Position numbers and translations under genes: made by a program. From Pseudomonadota bacterium (lineage in GTDB: Bacteria; Pseudomonadota; Gammaproteobacteria; Pseudomonadales; Azotimanducaceae), in assembly GCA_027622495.1 (NCBI GenBank), contig JAQBYL010000159.1:1-8564 (forward strand): a stretch of DNA of 8,564 bases, written 5' to 3'. Below are positions 1 to 6,666 of this stretch, one piece after another. Numbering within the stretch: the first letter of the stretch is position 1; the number at the start of each line of letters is the position of its first letter. The notes under the pieces are model-generated. The model made no database searches. It was not told the DNA's origin and saw only the letters and a list, made by a program, of their open reading frames with translations.

Positions 1-914
1 AACAGAATGACATGCGCATCGCATTCAATCATCCCAAGCTGAAGTTCTATCTCGGGGATGTGCGAGATATCGGCAGCATGCGGGGGGCGATGACCGGAGT
101 GGACTATGTCTTTCACGCGGCTGCATTGAAGCAGGTGCCTTCCTGTGAATTCCACCCGATGGAGGCGGTGAAGACCAATATCCTCGGCACCGAGAACGTC
201 ATTGAAGCAGCGGTGCAAGCCGGCGTGAGCCGCGTGATCTGCCTGAGCACCGACAAGGCGGTGTACCCCATTAACGCCATGGGAATTTCAAAAGCGATGA
301 TGGAAAAGCTAATGGTGGCCAAGTCGCGCAGCTTGCTGGAGGGGGGTACCATCGTCTGCGGTACCCGCTACGGCAATGTGATGGCCTCGCGCGGCTCGGT
401 GATCCCCTTGTTTGCGGAGCAGATCATTTCGGGCAAGCTCATCACCATCACCGACCCCCAGATGACCCGCTTCATGATGACGTTGGAAGATGCCGTCGAT
501 CTAGTGTTGTATGCGTTTGCAAACGGCAGGAATGGTGACATCTTTGTGCAGAAAGCACCGGCGGTTTCGATACAGACATTGGCGCAGGCCATGCTGAAAC
601 TGCTAAAGAAGCCGGATCATCCTGTCCAGGTGATCGGCACGAGGCATGGTGAAAAAGTCTATGAAACCCTTCTGAGTAGGGAGGAAATGGCCTATGCGGA
701 AGACCTGGGCCGTTATTTCCGCATTCCGCCCGATCTCCGTGGCCTCAATTACGGAAAATTCGTCGAGCAGGGCGAAGCCCGTATCACCGCTAGCACCGAT
801 TACAACTCGCACAACACTACGCGCCTGGACGAGGAGGCGATGGCGAAGTTGCTACTCAAGCTGGACTACATGCAGGCCTTGTTGCACGGCAAATCTGCGC
901 AGGCGATGGCTTGA
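1..914 (+). CDS. fnlA: UDP-GlcNAc 4,6-dehydratase/5-epimerase, FnlA/CapE/WbjB type (5' end cut by window)
   Basis: This cytoplasmic short-chain dehydrogenase acts first in UDP-L-FucNAc synthesis: it removes water from UDP-GlcNAc (C4/C6) and inverts C5. The reading frame is already open at base 3, before the first ATG at 12 (codons CAG AAT GAC precede it). That ATG is therefore internal, and roughly 40 residues carrying the Rossmann glycine motif lie outside the window. Counting from ATG 12, one sees HAAALKQVP (35-43), the family block STDKAVYPINAMGISK (79-94) and GTRYGNVMASRGSVIP. Met90 sits where classical SDRs have the catalytic Tyr of YxxxK, with Lys94 in place; WbpM-type relatives also have Met here. 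The visible length of ~303 residues fits a family of about 340. It ends 4 nt before the next gene in the order fnlA-fnlB-fnlC-wbuB, which makes the assignment firm. The membrane domain of long WbpM-type dehydratases cannot be excluded directly, but the context argues against it. Confidence 0.93.
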   Translation, partial: QNDMRIAFNHPKLKFYLGDVRDIGSMRGAMTGVDYVFHAAALKQVPSCEFHPMEAVKTNILGTENVIEAAVQAGVSRVICLSTDKAVYPINAMGISKAMMEKLMVAKSRSLLEGGTIVCGTRYGNVMASRGSVIPLFAEQIISGKLITITDPQMTRFMMTLEDAVDLVLYAFANGRNGDIFVQKAPAVSIQTLAQAMLKLLKKPDHPVQVIGTRHGEKVYETLLSREEMAYAEDLGRYFRIPPDLRGLNYGKFVEQGEARITASTDYNSHNTTRLDEEAMAKLLLKLDYMQALLHGKSAQAMA

Positions 915-918
915 TCCA

Positions 919-2028
919 ATGAAAATATTGGTGACCGGTACCCGTGGATTCATAGGGCAAAACCTCGCCCTGCAACTGGCTGAGCAAGGTCACCAGGCCC
1001 TTGCCTTTGGGCGTGATTCGGATGAGAGCATGCTTTTGGCCCTACTTCGAGAAGCCGATGGAGTGTGTCATCTCGCGGGCGCGAACCGCCCGCGGACTGA
1101 AATAGAATTCGAAGAGATCAATTGCGGTCTGACCCGGCGCCTTTGCGAGCTTGCGGAACAGACGGGGAAAATCCTGCCCATTGTTTTTTCCTCTTCTTCC
1201 CAGGTGGGGGAAAACGAAAGCCCTTACGCACGCAGCAAGCAGCAGGCTGAAAAAATTGTCATTGACTATGGTAAGCGTGCAGGCGTATCAGTGAAAATCC
1301 TGCGATTACCAGCCGTGTTTGGCAAGTGGTGCCGTCCGAACTACAACTCGGTGGTTGCGACCTTTTGCCACAATATTGCAAATGGTCTCCAGGTCAGCAT
1401 CCATGATGCTTCACGCCAATTGCGGTTGATTTATGTGGACGATCTGGTTCACGATCTGATTCGCATGTTTAAGAACGGGCTGACTGGCGAGATCTACGGG
1501 ACAGTAGCCCCAGTCTACAAAACGACAGTCGGTGAGCTGGCGCATGATTTGCAGGAGTTTCACAGAGGACACGACAGCTTGATGGTCGGTGATGTCGGAC
1601 TCGGGTATCACCGGGCTCTGTATTCGACGTATCTGAGTTACCTGCCGACGAGTCGTTTTTCCTACCGGGTGCCGGTGCATCGGGATGTACGCGGCGTATT
1701 TTGCGAAATGCTGAAGACTCCAACCTCCGGCCAGATCTCTTTTTTCACAGCCTTGCCTGGCATCACGCGCGGCAAGCACTATCATCACTCGAAGAATGAG
1801 AAATTTCTGGTGGTGAAAGGGCGTGCTAGGTTTCGCTTTCGCCAGCTTCTGACTGGAGAACGGCATGAACTTGAAACCTCCGATGAACAGCCGGAAATCG
1901 TCGAGACCATTCCAGGCTGGACTCACGACATCACCAATGTCGGTGATGCCGAAATGGTGGTCGTGCTGTGGGCCAATGAACTGTTCGATCGCGCCAACCC
2001 CGATACTTTTAGCATACCTGTCGAATGA
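919..2028 (+). CDS. fnlB: UDP-2-acetamido-2,6-dideoxy-hexos-4-ulose reductase with C-terminal cupin, FnlB/CapF/WbjC
   Basis: Second enzyme of UDP-L-FucNAc synthesis: it epimerises and reduces the 4-keto product of the previous gene to the L-talo sugar nucleotide, using NAD(P)H. The protein is 369 residues, the usual CapF length. It has an N-terminal SDR domain (GTRGFIG at 7-13; Ser91-94; YxxxK at Tyr103/Lys107; VFGKWCRPNYNS at 134-145) and a C-terminal cupin domain. Cupin motif 1 is complete: Gly281, His287, His289, Glu294 and Gly301 at canonical spacing. Motif 2 is seen as PGWTHDITN (332-340), with His336 as probable fourth metal ligand. I chose ATG 919 because GxxGxxG then falls at residue 7. 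A longer frame open from 694 overlaps fnlA and encodes arginine/threonine-rich nonsense. The Shine-Dalgarno is weak, and coupling to fnlA (4 nt away) is likely. The end overlaps the next start by ATGA. Confidence 0.95.
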   Translation: MKILVTGTRGFIGQNLALQLAEQGHQALAFGRDSDESMLLALLREADGVCHLAGANRPRTEIEFEEINCGLTRRLCELAEQTGKILPIVFSSSSQVGENESPYARSKQQAEKIVIDYGKRAGVSVKILRLPAVFGKWCRPNYNSVVATFCHNIANGLQVSIHDASRQLRLIYVDDLVHDLIRMFKNGLTGEIYGTVAPVYKTTVGELAHDLQEFHRGHDSLMVGDVGLGYHRALYSTYLSYLPTSRFSYRVPVHRDVRGVFCEMLKTPTSGQISFFTALPGITRGKHYHHSKNEKFLVVKGRARFRFRQLLTGERHELETSDEQPEIVETIPGWTHDITNVGDAEMVVVLWANELFDRANPDTFSIPVE

Positions 2029-3155
2029 AAAAACTCAAAGTTGCCACTGTCCTAGGAACGCGTCCGGAACTGATCCGCCTTTCGCGGGTGATTGCGAAGC
2101 TTGACCAATATTGCGATCATGTGCTGATTCACACTGGTCAAAACTATGATTACGAGCTGAACCAGATATTTTTTGACGATCTGGCGATACGCAAGCCAGA
2201 TCATTTTCTCAATGCTGCTGGGGTGAACGGTGCCGAAACCATCGGGAAGGTGATCATCTCCGTTGACGGCGTTCTGGCGGCCGAAAACCCCGATGCGATG
2301 CTCGTTCTCGGCGATACCAACAGCTGTATGGCCGTGCTGCCAGCCAAGCGGCGAAAGATTCCGACCTTCCACATGGAGGCGGGTAACAGGTGCTTCGACA
2401 TGCGCGTGCCCGAAGAGATCAACCGCCGCATCGTCGACCACACTGCAGACGTCAACCTGACTTACAGCTCGATTGCCCGGGAATATCTGATGAGAGAAGG
2501 GTTGCCGCCCGATCTGGTGATTAAGACCGGAAGCCCGATGAAGGAAGTGCTCGACCATTATCGGCCGCGCATTGAGGCGTCCGATGTGATGGTGCGGGAG
2601 GGTCTGGAGGCGGGCCAATTTTTCGTCGTCAGCGTACACCGGGAAGAAAATATCGAGGCTGAGAGCAATTACGCAAAGCTGGTGACTCTGCTCAACAGCC
2701 TTGCCGATGCCTATGGCCTACCCCTGATCGTCTCTACGCATCCTCGCACCCAGACGCGGATCAGCGCGGCCGGGACGGTCTTTCATCCGCTGGTCCGCCT
2801 GCTCAAACCTCTGGGGTTTTCCGACTACAACAAGTTGCAACTTAATGCCAAGGCAGTTTTGTCGGACAGCGGCACGATCAACGAAGAGTCTTCGCTGCTA
2901 AATTTGTCTGCGCTCAATCTGCGTGAGAGTCACGAACGCCCGGAAGGAATGGAAGAGGCGGCAGTGATGATGGTCGGTCTGGAGGTGGAGCGCATCTTGC
3001 AGGCGCTGGCAGTGCTCGAGGATCAGGCGCGCGGCGGTGTGCGCACGTTGAGGCTGGTGGACGACTACGACATGCCTAATGTGTCGGACAAGGTGCTGCG
3101 GTTGATCCTGAGCTATACGGATTACGTGAACCGGACAGTGTGGAAACGGTATTGA
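2025..3155 (+). CDS. fnlC: UDP-N-acetyl-L-talosamine/L-FucNAc 2-epimerase, FnlC/CapG/WbjD
   Basis: Third enzyme of the pathway. This cytoplasmic, WecB-like non-hydrolysing 2-epimerase converts the L-talo sugar nucleotide from FnlB into UDP-L-FucNAc. The protein is 376 residues, matching the CapG/WbjD family. Visible landmarks are GTRPE (11-15), HTGQNYDYELNQ, LGDTNSCMAV, HMEAGNRCFDMRVPEE, SVHREEN and SDSGTINEESS. In WecB itself the corresponding segments usually read EAGLRT and DSGGxQEE. The EAGNRCFD and DSGTINEES variants mark the FnlC branch, so it is not a plain UDP-GlcNAc to UDP-ManNAc epimerase. ATG 2025 overlaps the fnlB stop (ATGA) with no clear Shine-Dalgarno, indicating translational coupling. 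Confidence 0.94.
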   Translation: MKKLKVATVLGTRPELIRLSRVIAKLDQYCDHVLIHTGQNYDYELNQIFFDDLAIRKPDHFLNAAGVNGAETIGKVIISVDGVLAAENPDAMLVLGDTNSCMAVLPAKRRKIPTFHMEAGNRCFDMRVPEEINRRIVDHTADVNLTYSSIAREYLMREGLPPDLVIKTGSPMKEVLDHYRPRIEASDVMVREGLEAGQFFVVSVHREENIEAESNYAKLVTLLNSLADAYGLPLIVSTHPRTQTRISAAGTVFHPLVRLLKPLGFSDYNKLQLNAKAVLSDSGTINEESSLLNLSALNLRESHERPEGMEEAAVMMVGLEVERILQALAVLEDQARGGVRTLRLVDDYDMPNVSDKVLRLILSYTDYVNRTVWKRY

Positions 3156-3165
3156 TCTGTCTGCA

Positions 3166-4425
3166 TTGAAAATTCTCGTCATCAGCCAATATTTCTGGCC
3201 GGAAAACTTCCGCATTAACGAACTCGTGGCCGAGTTGGTCAAACGGGGCCATCAGATGACGGTATTGACAGGGCGTCCAAATTATCCTGATGGGACTTTG
3301 CTTCCGGAGTACCGGAACAGGCCCAATGACTACAAGGATTATCTTGGTGCCAAGATTGTTCGGGTTCCGATCCTGCTCCGTGGCCGGGGCAGGCTTCGTC
3401 TGCTGCTGAACTATGCCAGCTTCGCGTTCTCAGGCTGCATCTGGGGGGGGTGGAGGCTTCGTAGGGAGCCGTTTGATGTGATTTTTACCTTTGGGCCTTC
3501 ACCCATCACGGTCGGGATTCCCTCGGCGTGGATGCGATGGCTCAAGGGGGTGTCTCAGGTTTTCTGGGTGCTGGATCTCTGGCCCGAAACGCTGCGAGCT
3601 GTCGGTGTGGTCAGGCAGCAGTGGATTTTACAGTCCGTGGAGCGGCTGGTCAGACTAGTTTACCGGCATTGCGATCTGATCCTAGCTCAGTCGAAAAGTT
3701 TTGTCGAAGACATTGCACGCTATACGCCGGTGGATCGTCGCGTCGAATATTTCCCAGCCTGGGCAGAAGCAGTTTTTTCCGACGGTAAGGTCACGCCAGC
3801 GAGCCAGGTGCCCGCAGCGCATGGGGTGTTCACAGTGCTCTTTGCAGGCAATATCGGCGAGGCGCAAGACTTCCCTGCCATTCTTGATGCCGCTGAATGC
3901 CTTCGTGAGCGCGAGAACATCCGATGGATCATCGTCGGCGAAGGAAGAATGGCCGGTTGGGTTCGTGAACAGGTTGCCGCCAGAGGGTTGAATGCTCGGG
4001 TGATCATGGTGGGTAGGCAACCTCTTGAGCAGATGCCAGGCTTTTTTGCACATGCTGATGCGTTGCTGGTCAGCCTGAAAGATGAATCGGTATTTGCAAT
4101 GACAATCCCCGGGAAGATCCAGTCCTATCTTGCTGCGGATCAACCTGTATTGGCAATGTTGAATGGTGAGGGAGCAAGCATTGTGCGCAAAGCCCAAGCC
4201 GGCTTGGTGTGCGCCGCCGGGGACGGGGCGGGGCTGGCGAAAATCGTCGAGCAGATGGCGGCGCTAACGTCACAGGCGCGACGCAATATGGGCGAGCGTG
4301 GGCGCTCGCTTTGTGCCGAGGAGTTTGACAGGAATATGCTGATCAGTCGATTGGAGAACTGGTTAGAAGAAATAGTTCGGGAGCGGGGGGACGCACGAGC
4401 AGTTAATGAACGGCCTGCCGACTGA
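3166..4425 (+). CDS. wbuB: GT4 glycosyltransferase, WbuB-like, probable L-FucNAc transferase
   Basis: A cytosolic-face, retaining-type (GT-B fold, GT4 family) glycosyltransferase, 419 residues. It begins with the subgroup signature ISQYFWPENFRINELVAELVKRGH (residues 6-29), followed by VLTGRPNYPDG and VLDLWPET (135-142). The C-terminal nucleotide-binding half shows FAGNIGEAQDFPAIL (226-240), IIVGEGRMAGW (255-265) and AMTIPGKIQSYLA (311-323). This branch lacks the usual ExxGxxxxE ending and has the PGK block instead, as in WbuB. Position directly after fnlABC matches clusters where WbuB adds L-FucNAc to the growing oligosaccharide; the exact acceptor and linkage are unknown. The start is a TTG 10 nt after the fnlC stop. 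It places the beta-strand KILVIS at residue 2, and no ATG or GTG fits better. A run of eight G (3433-3440) lies at codons ~93-95. The last ~15 residues are charged and poorly conserved. Confidence 0.88.
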   Translation: MKILVISQYFWPENFRINELVAELVKRGHQMTVLTGRPNYPDGTLLPEYRNRPNDYKDYLGAKIVRVPILLRGRGRLRLLLNYASFAFSGCIWGGWRLRREPFDVIFTFGPSPITVGIPSAWMRWLKGVSQVFWVLDLWPETLRAVGVVRQQWILQSVERLVRLVYRHCDLILAQSKSFVEDIARYTPVDRRVEYFPAWAEAVFSDGKVTPASQVPAAHGVFTVLFAGNIGEAQDFPAILDAAECLRERENIRWIIVGEGRMAGWVREQVAARGLNARVIMVGRQPLEQMPGFFAHADALLVSLKDESVFAMTIPGKIQSYLAADQPVLAMLNGEGASIVRKAQAGLVCAAGDGAGLAKIVEQMAALTSQARRNMGERGRSLCAEEFDRNMLISRLENWLEEIVRERGDARAVNERPAD

Positions 4426-4442
4426 CGCGAGATGGTGCTGAC

Positions 4443-4497
4443 CTGAGTGTTTTGGTAATAGGTGCTACGGCATTCGTTGGCAAGAAATTTTGTGAAT
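4443..4497 (+). pseudogene. 5' fragment of an SDR epimerase/reductase interrupted by the IS remnant
   Basis: Reading in frame from 4446 gives SVLVIGATAFVGKKFCEL, a typical Rossmann N-terminus with one glycine of GxxGxxG replaced by Ala. After about residue 17 the SDR likeness stops and IS-type sequence begins. There is no ATG in frame at the expected start; CTG 4443 or TTG 4452 are the only near candidates, so the start codon may also be lost. The fragment resembles the start of the intact WbpV-like gene at 6667 (TVLVTGANGFVG; roughly 23 of 33 bases match by eye over the glycine-loop region). It may be the remains of an earlier copy located just after the glycosyltransferase. It is non-functional as it stands. 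Its boundaries are approximate. Confidence 0.7.
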
Positions 4498-4984
4498 TGA
4501 CCTTGCCCCCGAAAAGCGGATTCCATAACGAGATGCATAATCTTGTTCATGGGAGGTTTTATGGGAAAGATAAACCAGGCTCGGTATACGCTGGAATTCA
4601 AGCTGGAAGCAGTCAGACTCATTGGCGCAGGACAGATCATAGCGGCCACCACAGCCATCTTGAGCCTACCAGACCAGACCTTGCATAACTGGCTCAAAGC
4701 TCATCGCGAAGGCGACTGGGTGGGCCGGGTACCAAGCCGGTGACGCCCGAGCAGATGGTGTTGGCCCGCTTGCGAGCGGAGCTGGCCAAGACCAAGATGG
4801 GGTTCGATACCTTTAAAAAAGCCGCAGCGCACTTCGCGAAGCAATCCACGTGAAGTACGCTTTCATCGATCGATACCACCGGGCTTGGCCTGAATCGATG
4901 TTGCGTGAACAACTGGAGGTCAGCCCCAGTGGCTACCATCAGCATCGCCATCGACGTGCGCTCTATCAGGGCAAGCCGGGTGGT
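4498..4984 (+). mobile_element. Truncated IS3-family insertion sequence remnant
   Basis: The left end probably lies at TGACC (4498), or possibly at TGAATTG (4493), followed by a C-rich/GAAAAGCGGA stretch resembling IS3-family terminal repeats. Inside are orfA with its own ribosome binding site (GGAGG 4552-4556, 4 nt before ATG 4561) and the beginning of orfB. About 45 codons into orfB the IS likeness ends and acyltransferase-like sequence starts. The catalytic DDE domain of OrfB and the right inverted repeat are therefore missing. The element cannot move by itself. No target-site duplication can be recognised because the right end is gone. Confidence 0.8.
4561..4853 (+). pseudogene. IS3-family transposase OrfA, frameshifted
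   Basis: From ATG 4561 the frame encodes MGKINQARYTLEFKLEAVRL and a helix-turn-helix (about residues 25-46, including TLHNWLKAHREG), typical of IS3 OrfA, then hits TGA at 4741-4743. The family sequence resumes in another frame from GGT 4728: GTKPVTPEQM, then LARLRAELAKTK and FKKAAAHFAK up to TGA 4851-4853. The phase difference fits loss of one base around 4725-4728. The usual leucine-zipper-like stretch has also drifted (MGFDTF where relatives have charged residues). The gene is therefore inactivated. It is preceded by a good Shine-Dalgarno at 4552-4556. Confidence 0.82.
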
Positions 4985-4987
4985 TAA
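4850..4987 (+). pseudogene. IS3-family transposase OrfB, N-terminal fragment only
   Basis: GTG 4850 overlaps the orfA stop, in the -1 frame relative to the end of orfA as in intact IS3 elements. The 45 codons read VKYAFIDRYHRAWP, then LEVSPSGYHQHRHRRA and QGKPGG, ending at TAA 4985-4987. Full OrfB proteins are around 270-300 residues and carry the DDE integrase core, so more than four-fifths is absent. The TAA lies at or just after the junction with the next pseudogene, so it is probably not the native stop. An A6G run (4815-4821) near the orfA end resembles the programmed -1 slippage site of this family. Confidence 0.78.
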
Positions 4988-5413
4988 ACCATCTGGCCGT
5001 GGCTGACACTGCCATGGCGACTATAGGTAATAATGTCGTACTCGCGAAGTTTCTGCTGCAATTGACGGCAGCGGTTTTTGATTTTGTAAGTGTGGTCCGC
5101 TCTCAGGTCTTTGTGTCACCCAGTGCCCGTTTGGGCGTAGGGTCCGCCGTGATGGCAGGCGTTATCGTAGGTACTAAAACCCTCATGGGCGAGGGCGCAA
5201 TGGTAAAATGAAGCGCGGAGGTGAGCCACCATACCGCCGCCGAGGACTATGACTACCTGGATGTCAACGCCAGCATGACTGAGGGCATGATATCGGGGAA
5301 CGGAGTTATAGGTGAAGAGGGCGGCGTTAGGGTATGGGGTAAACGTGGAGGTGGGTGAAGTGCTGCTTTCTGGCACTAACTATAGAGAAAAACCAAGCTC
5401 GATGACTCAATCA
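4985..5413 (+). pseudogene. Decayed hexapeptide-repeat sugar acyltransferase (NeuD/PglD-like)
   Basis: Read in frame from about 4985 this gives HLAVADTAMATIGNN, then FVSPSARLGVGSAVMAGVIVG and GEGAMVK, then a TGA stop at 5209-5211. Beyond the stop the same frame continues with SAEVSHHTAAEDYDYL and DVNASM. A second break near 5305-5315 moves the likeness to another frame: RAALGYGVNVEVGEVLLSGT, ending KPSS near 5401. This matches the N-terminal sugar-nucleotide-binding part and the left-handed beta-helix of NeuD/PglD-like O- or N-acyltransferases. His-His at 5227-5232 corresponds to the catalytic-histidine region. The 5' end is lost at the IS junction. Intact relatives acetylate amino sugars or sialic-acid-like sugars; the original substrate cannot be told. 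No acyltransferase stop codon precedes galE. Confidence 0.75.
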
Positions 5414-6448
5414 ATGAAATTCCTCATCACCGGCGGTGCCGGTTACATCGGTTCGCACACAACGTTAGTTCTGTTGCGAGCGGGGTTTGACGTTGTGGTG
5501 TTGGACAACCTGTGTAATGCGTCGTCCGAATCACTGAAGCGGGTGGCGCAGATGGCCGGGCGTGCGCCAATTTTTGTAGAGGGCGATATTCGCGATCGTG
5601 TCCTGCTAGACCAACTGCTGGCCCAGCACCCAGTTCAGGCGGTACTTCACTTTGCGGGTCTCAAGGCTGTGGGGGAAAGCGTGACCCAGCCGCTGCTCTA
5701 CTACAGTAATAACGTGGAAGGAACCGTTACCCTATGCAAGGCCATGGAGGCGGCGGGCGTGTTCACGCTGGTGTTTAGTTCGTCGGCCACGGTGTATGGC
5801 GACCCGGTCACCGTGCCCATTACCGAAGACCAGCCTGTTGGCCAAACCATTAACCCATATGGCCGCAGCAAGTTGATTGCTGAGCAGGTGCTGGGCGACT
5901 TGGCTGCGTCAGACCCGCGCTGGCGAGTGGCGCTCCTTCGCTACTTCAATCCTGTGGGTGCGCACGAAACTGGCCAGATTGGGGAAGACCCGCGTGGCAT
6001 TCCCAATAATCTGCTCCCTTACATTGCCCGGGTTGCGATGGGTAAGCTGCCGGAACTGGTGGTGTTTGGCTACGACTACCCCACCGTTGATGGCACCGGT
6101 GTGCGCGACTACATTCACGTTATGGATCTGGCCGAAGGTCATCTGGCTGCGTTATCGGCACTGAAAGCCAAAAAATCGCGCGTTGGCGTACAAGTTTGGA
6201 ATTTGGGCACTGGACAAGGCTACAGCGTGTTGCAGATCTTGCGGGCTTTTGAGGCCGCTAGTGGCCGCACGGTTCCCTATCGTCTGGCGCCGCGCCGCGC
6301 CGGGGACGTTGCCATTAGCTACGCCAACAGCGCCAAAGCCGCCCTAGAACTGGGCTGGACCGCTAAACGCGATCTATCCACCATGATGCGCGAAGCTTGG
6401 CGTTGGCAAATTATGAACCCAGATGGCTACCAGACAGGCGAATCTTGA
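5414..6448 (+). CDS. galE: UDP-glucose 4-epimerase GalE (possibly also UDP-GlcNAc 4-epimerase)
   Basis: A cytoplasmic SDR that interconverts UDP-Glc and UDP-Gal with tightly bound NAD. From ATG 5414 the protein is 344 residues, the normal GalE length. It has GGAGYIG at 7-13, catalytic Ser124, Tyr149 and Lys153 (the same numbering as E. coli GalE), RYFNPVGAH (176-184), and the substrate block DGTGVRDYIHVMDLAEGH (226-243). ATG 5402 (adding Met-Thr-Gln-Ser) or GTG 5312 are in-frame alternatives. I prefer 5414 because it begins exactly at the conserved KFLITGGAGYIG. Its Shine-Dalgarno is poor; GTG 5312 has GGAG 6 nt upstream. Aligned by eye to E. coli, the gatekeeper Tyr299 position is Ser302 (DVAISY), a small residue associated in other GalE proteins with activity on N-acetylated substrates. 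The gene lies between decay debris and an AT-rich gap. Confidence 0.93.
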   Translation: MKFLITGGAGYIGSHTTLVLLRAGFDVVVLDNLCNASSESLKRVAQMAGRAPIFVEGDIRDRVLLDQLLAQHPVQAVLHFAGLKAVGESVTQPLLYYSNNVEGTVTLCKAMEAAGVFTLVFSSSATVYGDPVTVPITEDQPVGQTINPYGRSKLIAEQVLGDLAASDPRWRVALLRYFNPVGAHETGQIGEDPRGIPNNLLPYIARVAMGKLPELVVFGYDYPTVDGTGVRDYIHVMDLAEGHLAALSALKAKKSRVGVQVWNLGTGQGYSVLQILRAFEAASGRTVPYRLAPRRAGDVAISYANSAKAALELGWTAKRDLSTMMREAWRWQIMNPDGYQTGES

Positions 6449-6666
6449 AATTTAGTTGAGGTTTAGGAAGTAAATATGTGCTCAACACATGCTAACCTCT
6501 CAAAATGATTGCCGGTTTCAGAGACGGCGTAACTTATCTTATCATTGACCTAAATCATGAATTGATGCGGCATGATGTGGCTTTTTTATGTATGTTGAAA
6601 TTTCCGAGAATATAGTTTCTGGTTGAGAATTAGTTTGAATCATCATTTGATCTGCGGTTTAATTTC
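6449..6666 (+). other. AT-rich intergenic gap between galE and the wbpV-like gene
   Basis: No gene is seen here. Two 60-base lines inside it (6541-6660) count to about 33% GC, far below the flanking genes. An imperfect hairpin lies at its start. TTGACC (6545-6550) and TTGAAA (6595-6600) look like -35 boxes, but neither has a good -10 box at 16-18 nt, so I do not call a promoter. The next gene starts without a strong Shine-Dalgarno. The gap may still carry a promoter for the following three-gene unit. Confidence 0.6.
6458..6499 (+). other. Imperfect stem-loop just downstream of galE
   Basis: GAGGTTTAG (6458-6466) can pair with CTAACCTC (6492-6499) with one bulged T. Inside it, ATGTG (6476-6480) pairs with CACAT (6486-6490) around a 5-nt loop. 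The structure begins 9 nt after the galE stop. No run of T follows on the + strand, so it is not a standard intrinsic terminator; it could stabilise or weakly terminate the galE transcript. Confidence 0.4.

Noticed and set aside
694..918. Upstream extension of the fnlB frame (75 extra codons)
   Set aside because: It overlaps fnlA out of frame, is Arg/Thr-rich without family likeness, and the SDR glycine motif sits correctly from ATG 919.
1411..1926. 171-codon reverse-strand open frame within fnlB
   Set aside because: It is antisense to a well-conserved gene, shows no recognisable domain, and looks like a shadow frame.
2052..2639. 195-codon reverse-strand open frame within fnlC
   Set aside because: His- and Ile-rich composition without motifs, fully covered by a clear 2-epimerase on the + strand.
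4385..4390. G6 run near the 3' end of wbuB as a phase-variation tract
   Set aside because: Too short and within the last ~15 non-conserved codons, so a slip would have little effect.
4452..4688. 78-codon + strand frame treated as a small gene
   Set aside because: It starts as an SDR N-terminus, then reads IS non-coding and out-of-frame orfA sequence, so it is a fusion by accident.
4140..4697. 185-codon reverse-strand frame across the wbuB end and the IS remnant
   Set aside because: It crosses a pseudogene junction and has no domain; its openness is by chance.
4999..5211. 70-codon frame as an independent small protein
   Set aside because: It is the stop-interrupted first half of the acyltransferase, whose likeness continues past the stop.
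6511..6528. GCCG/CGGC short inverted repeat as an operator
   Set aside because: Only four base pairs with a 10-nt loop, which is expected by chance.
6545..6616. Sigma-70 promoter before the wbpV-like gene
   Set aside because: TTGACC and TTGAAA are present, but no -10 hexamer lies at a suitable 16-18 nt spacing, so I left it as a possibility only.
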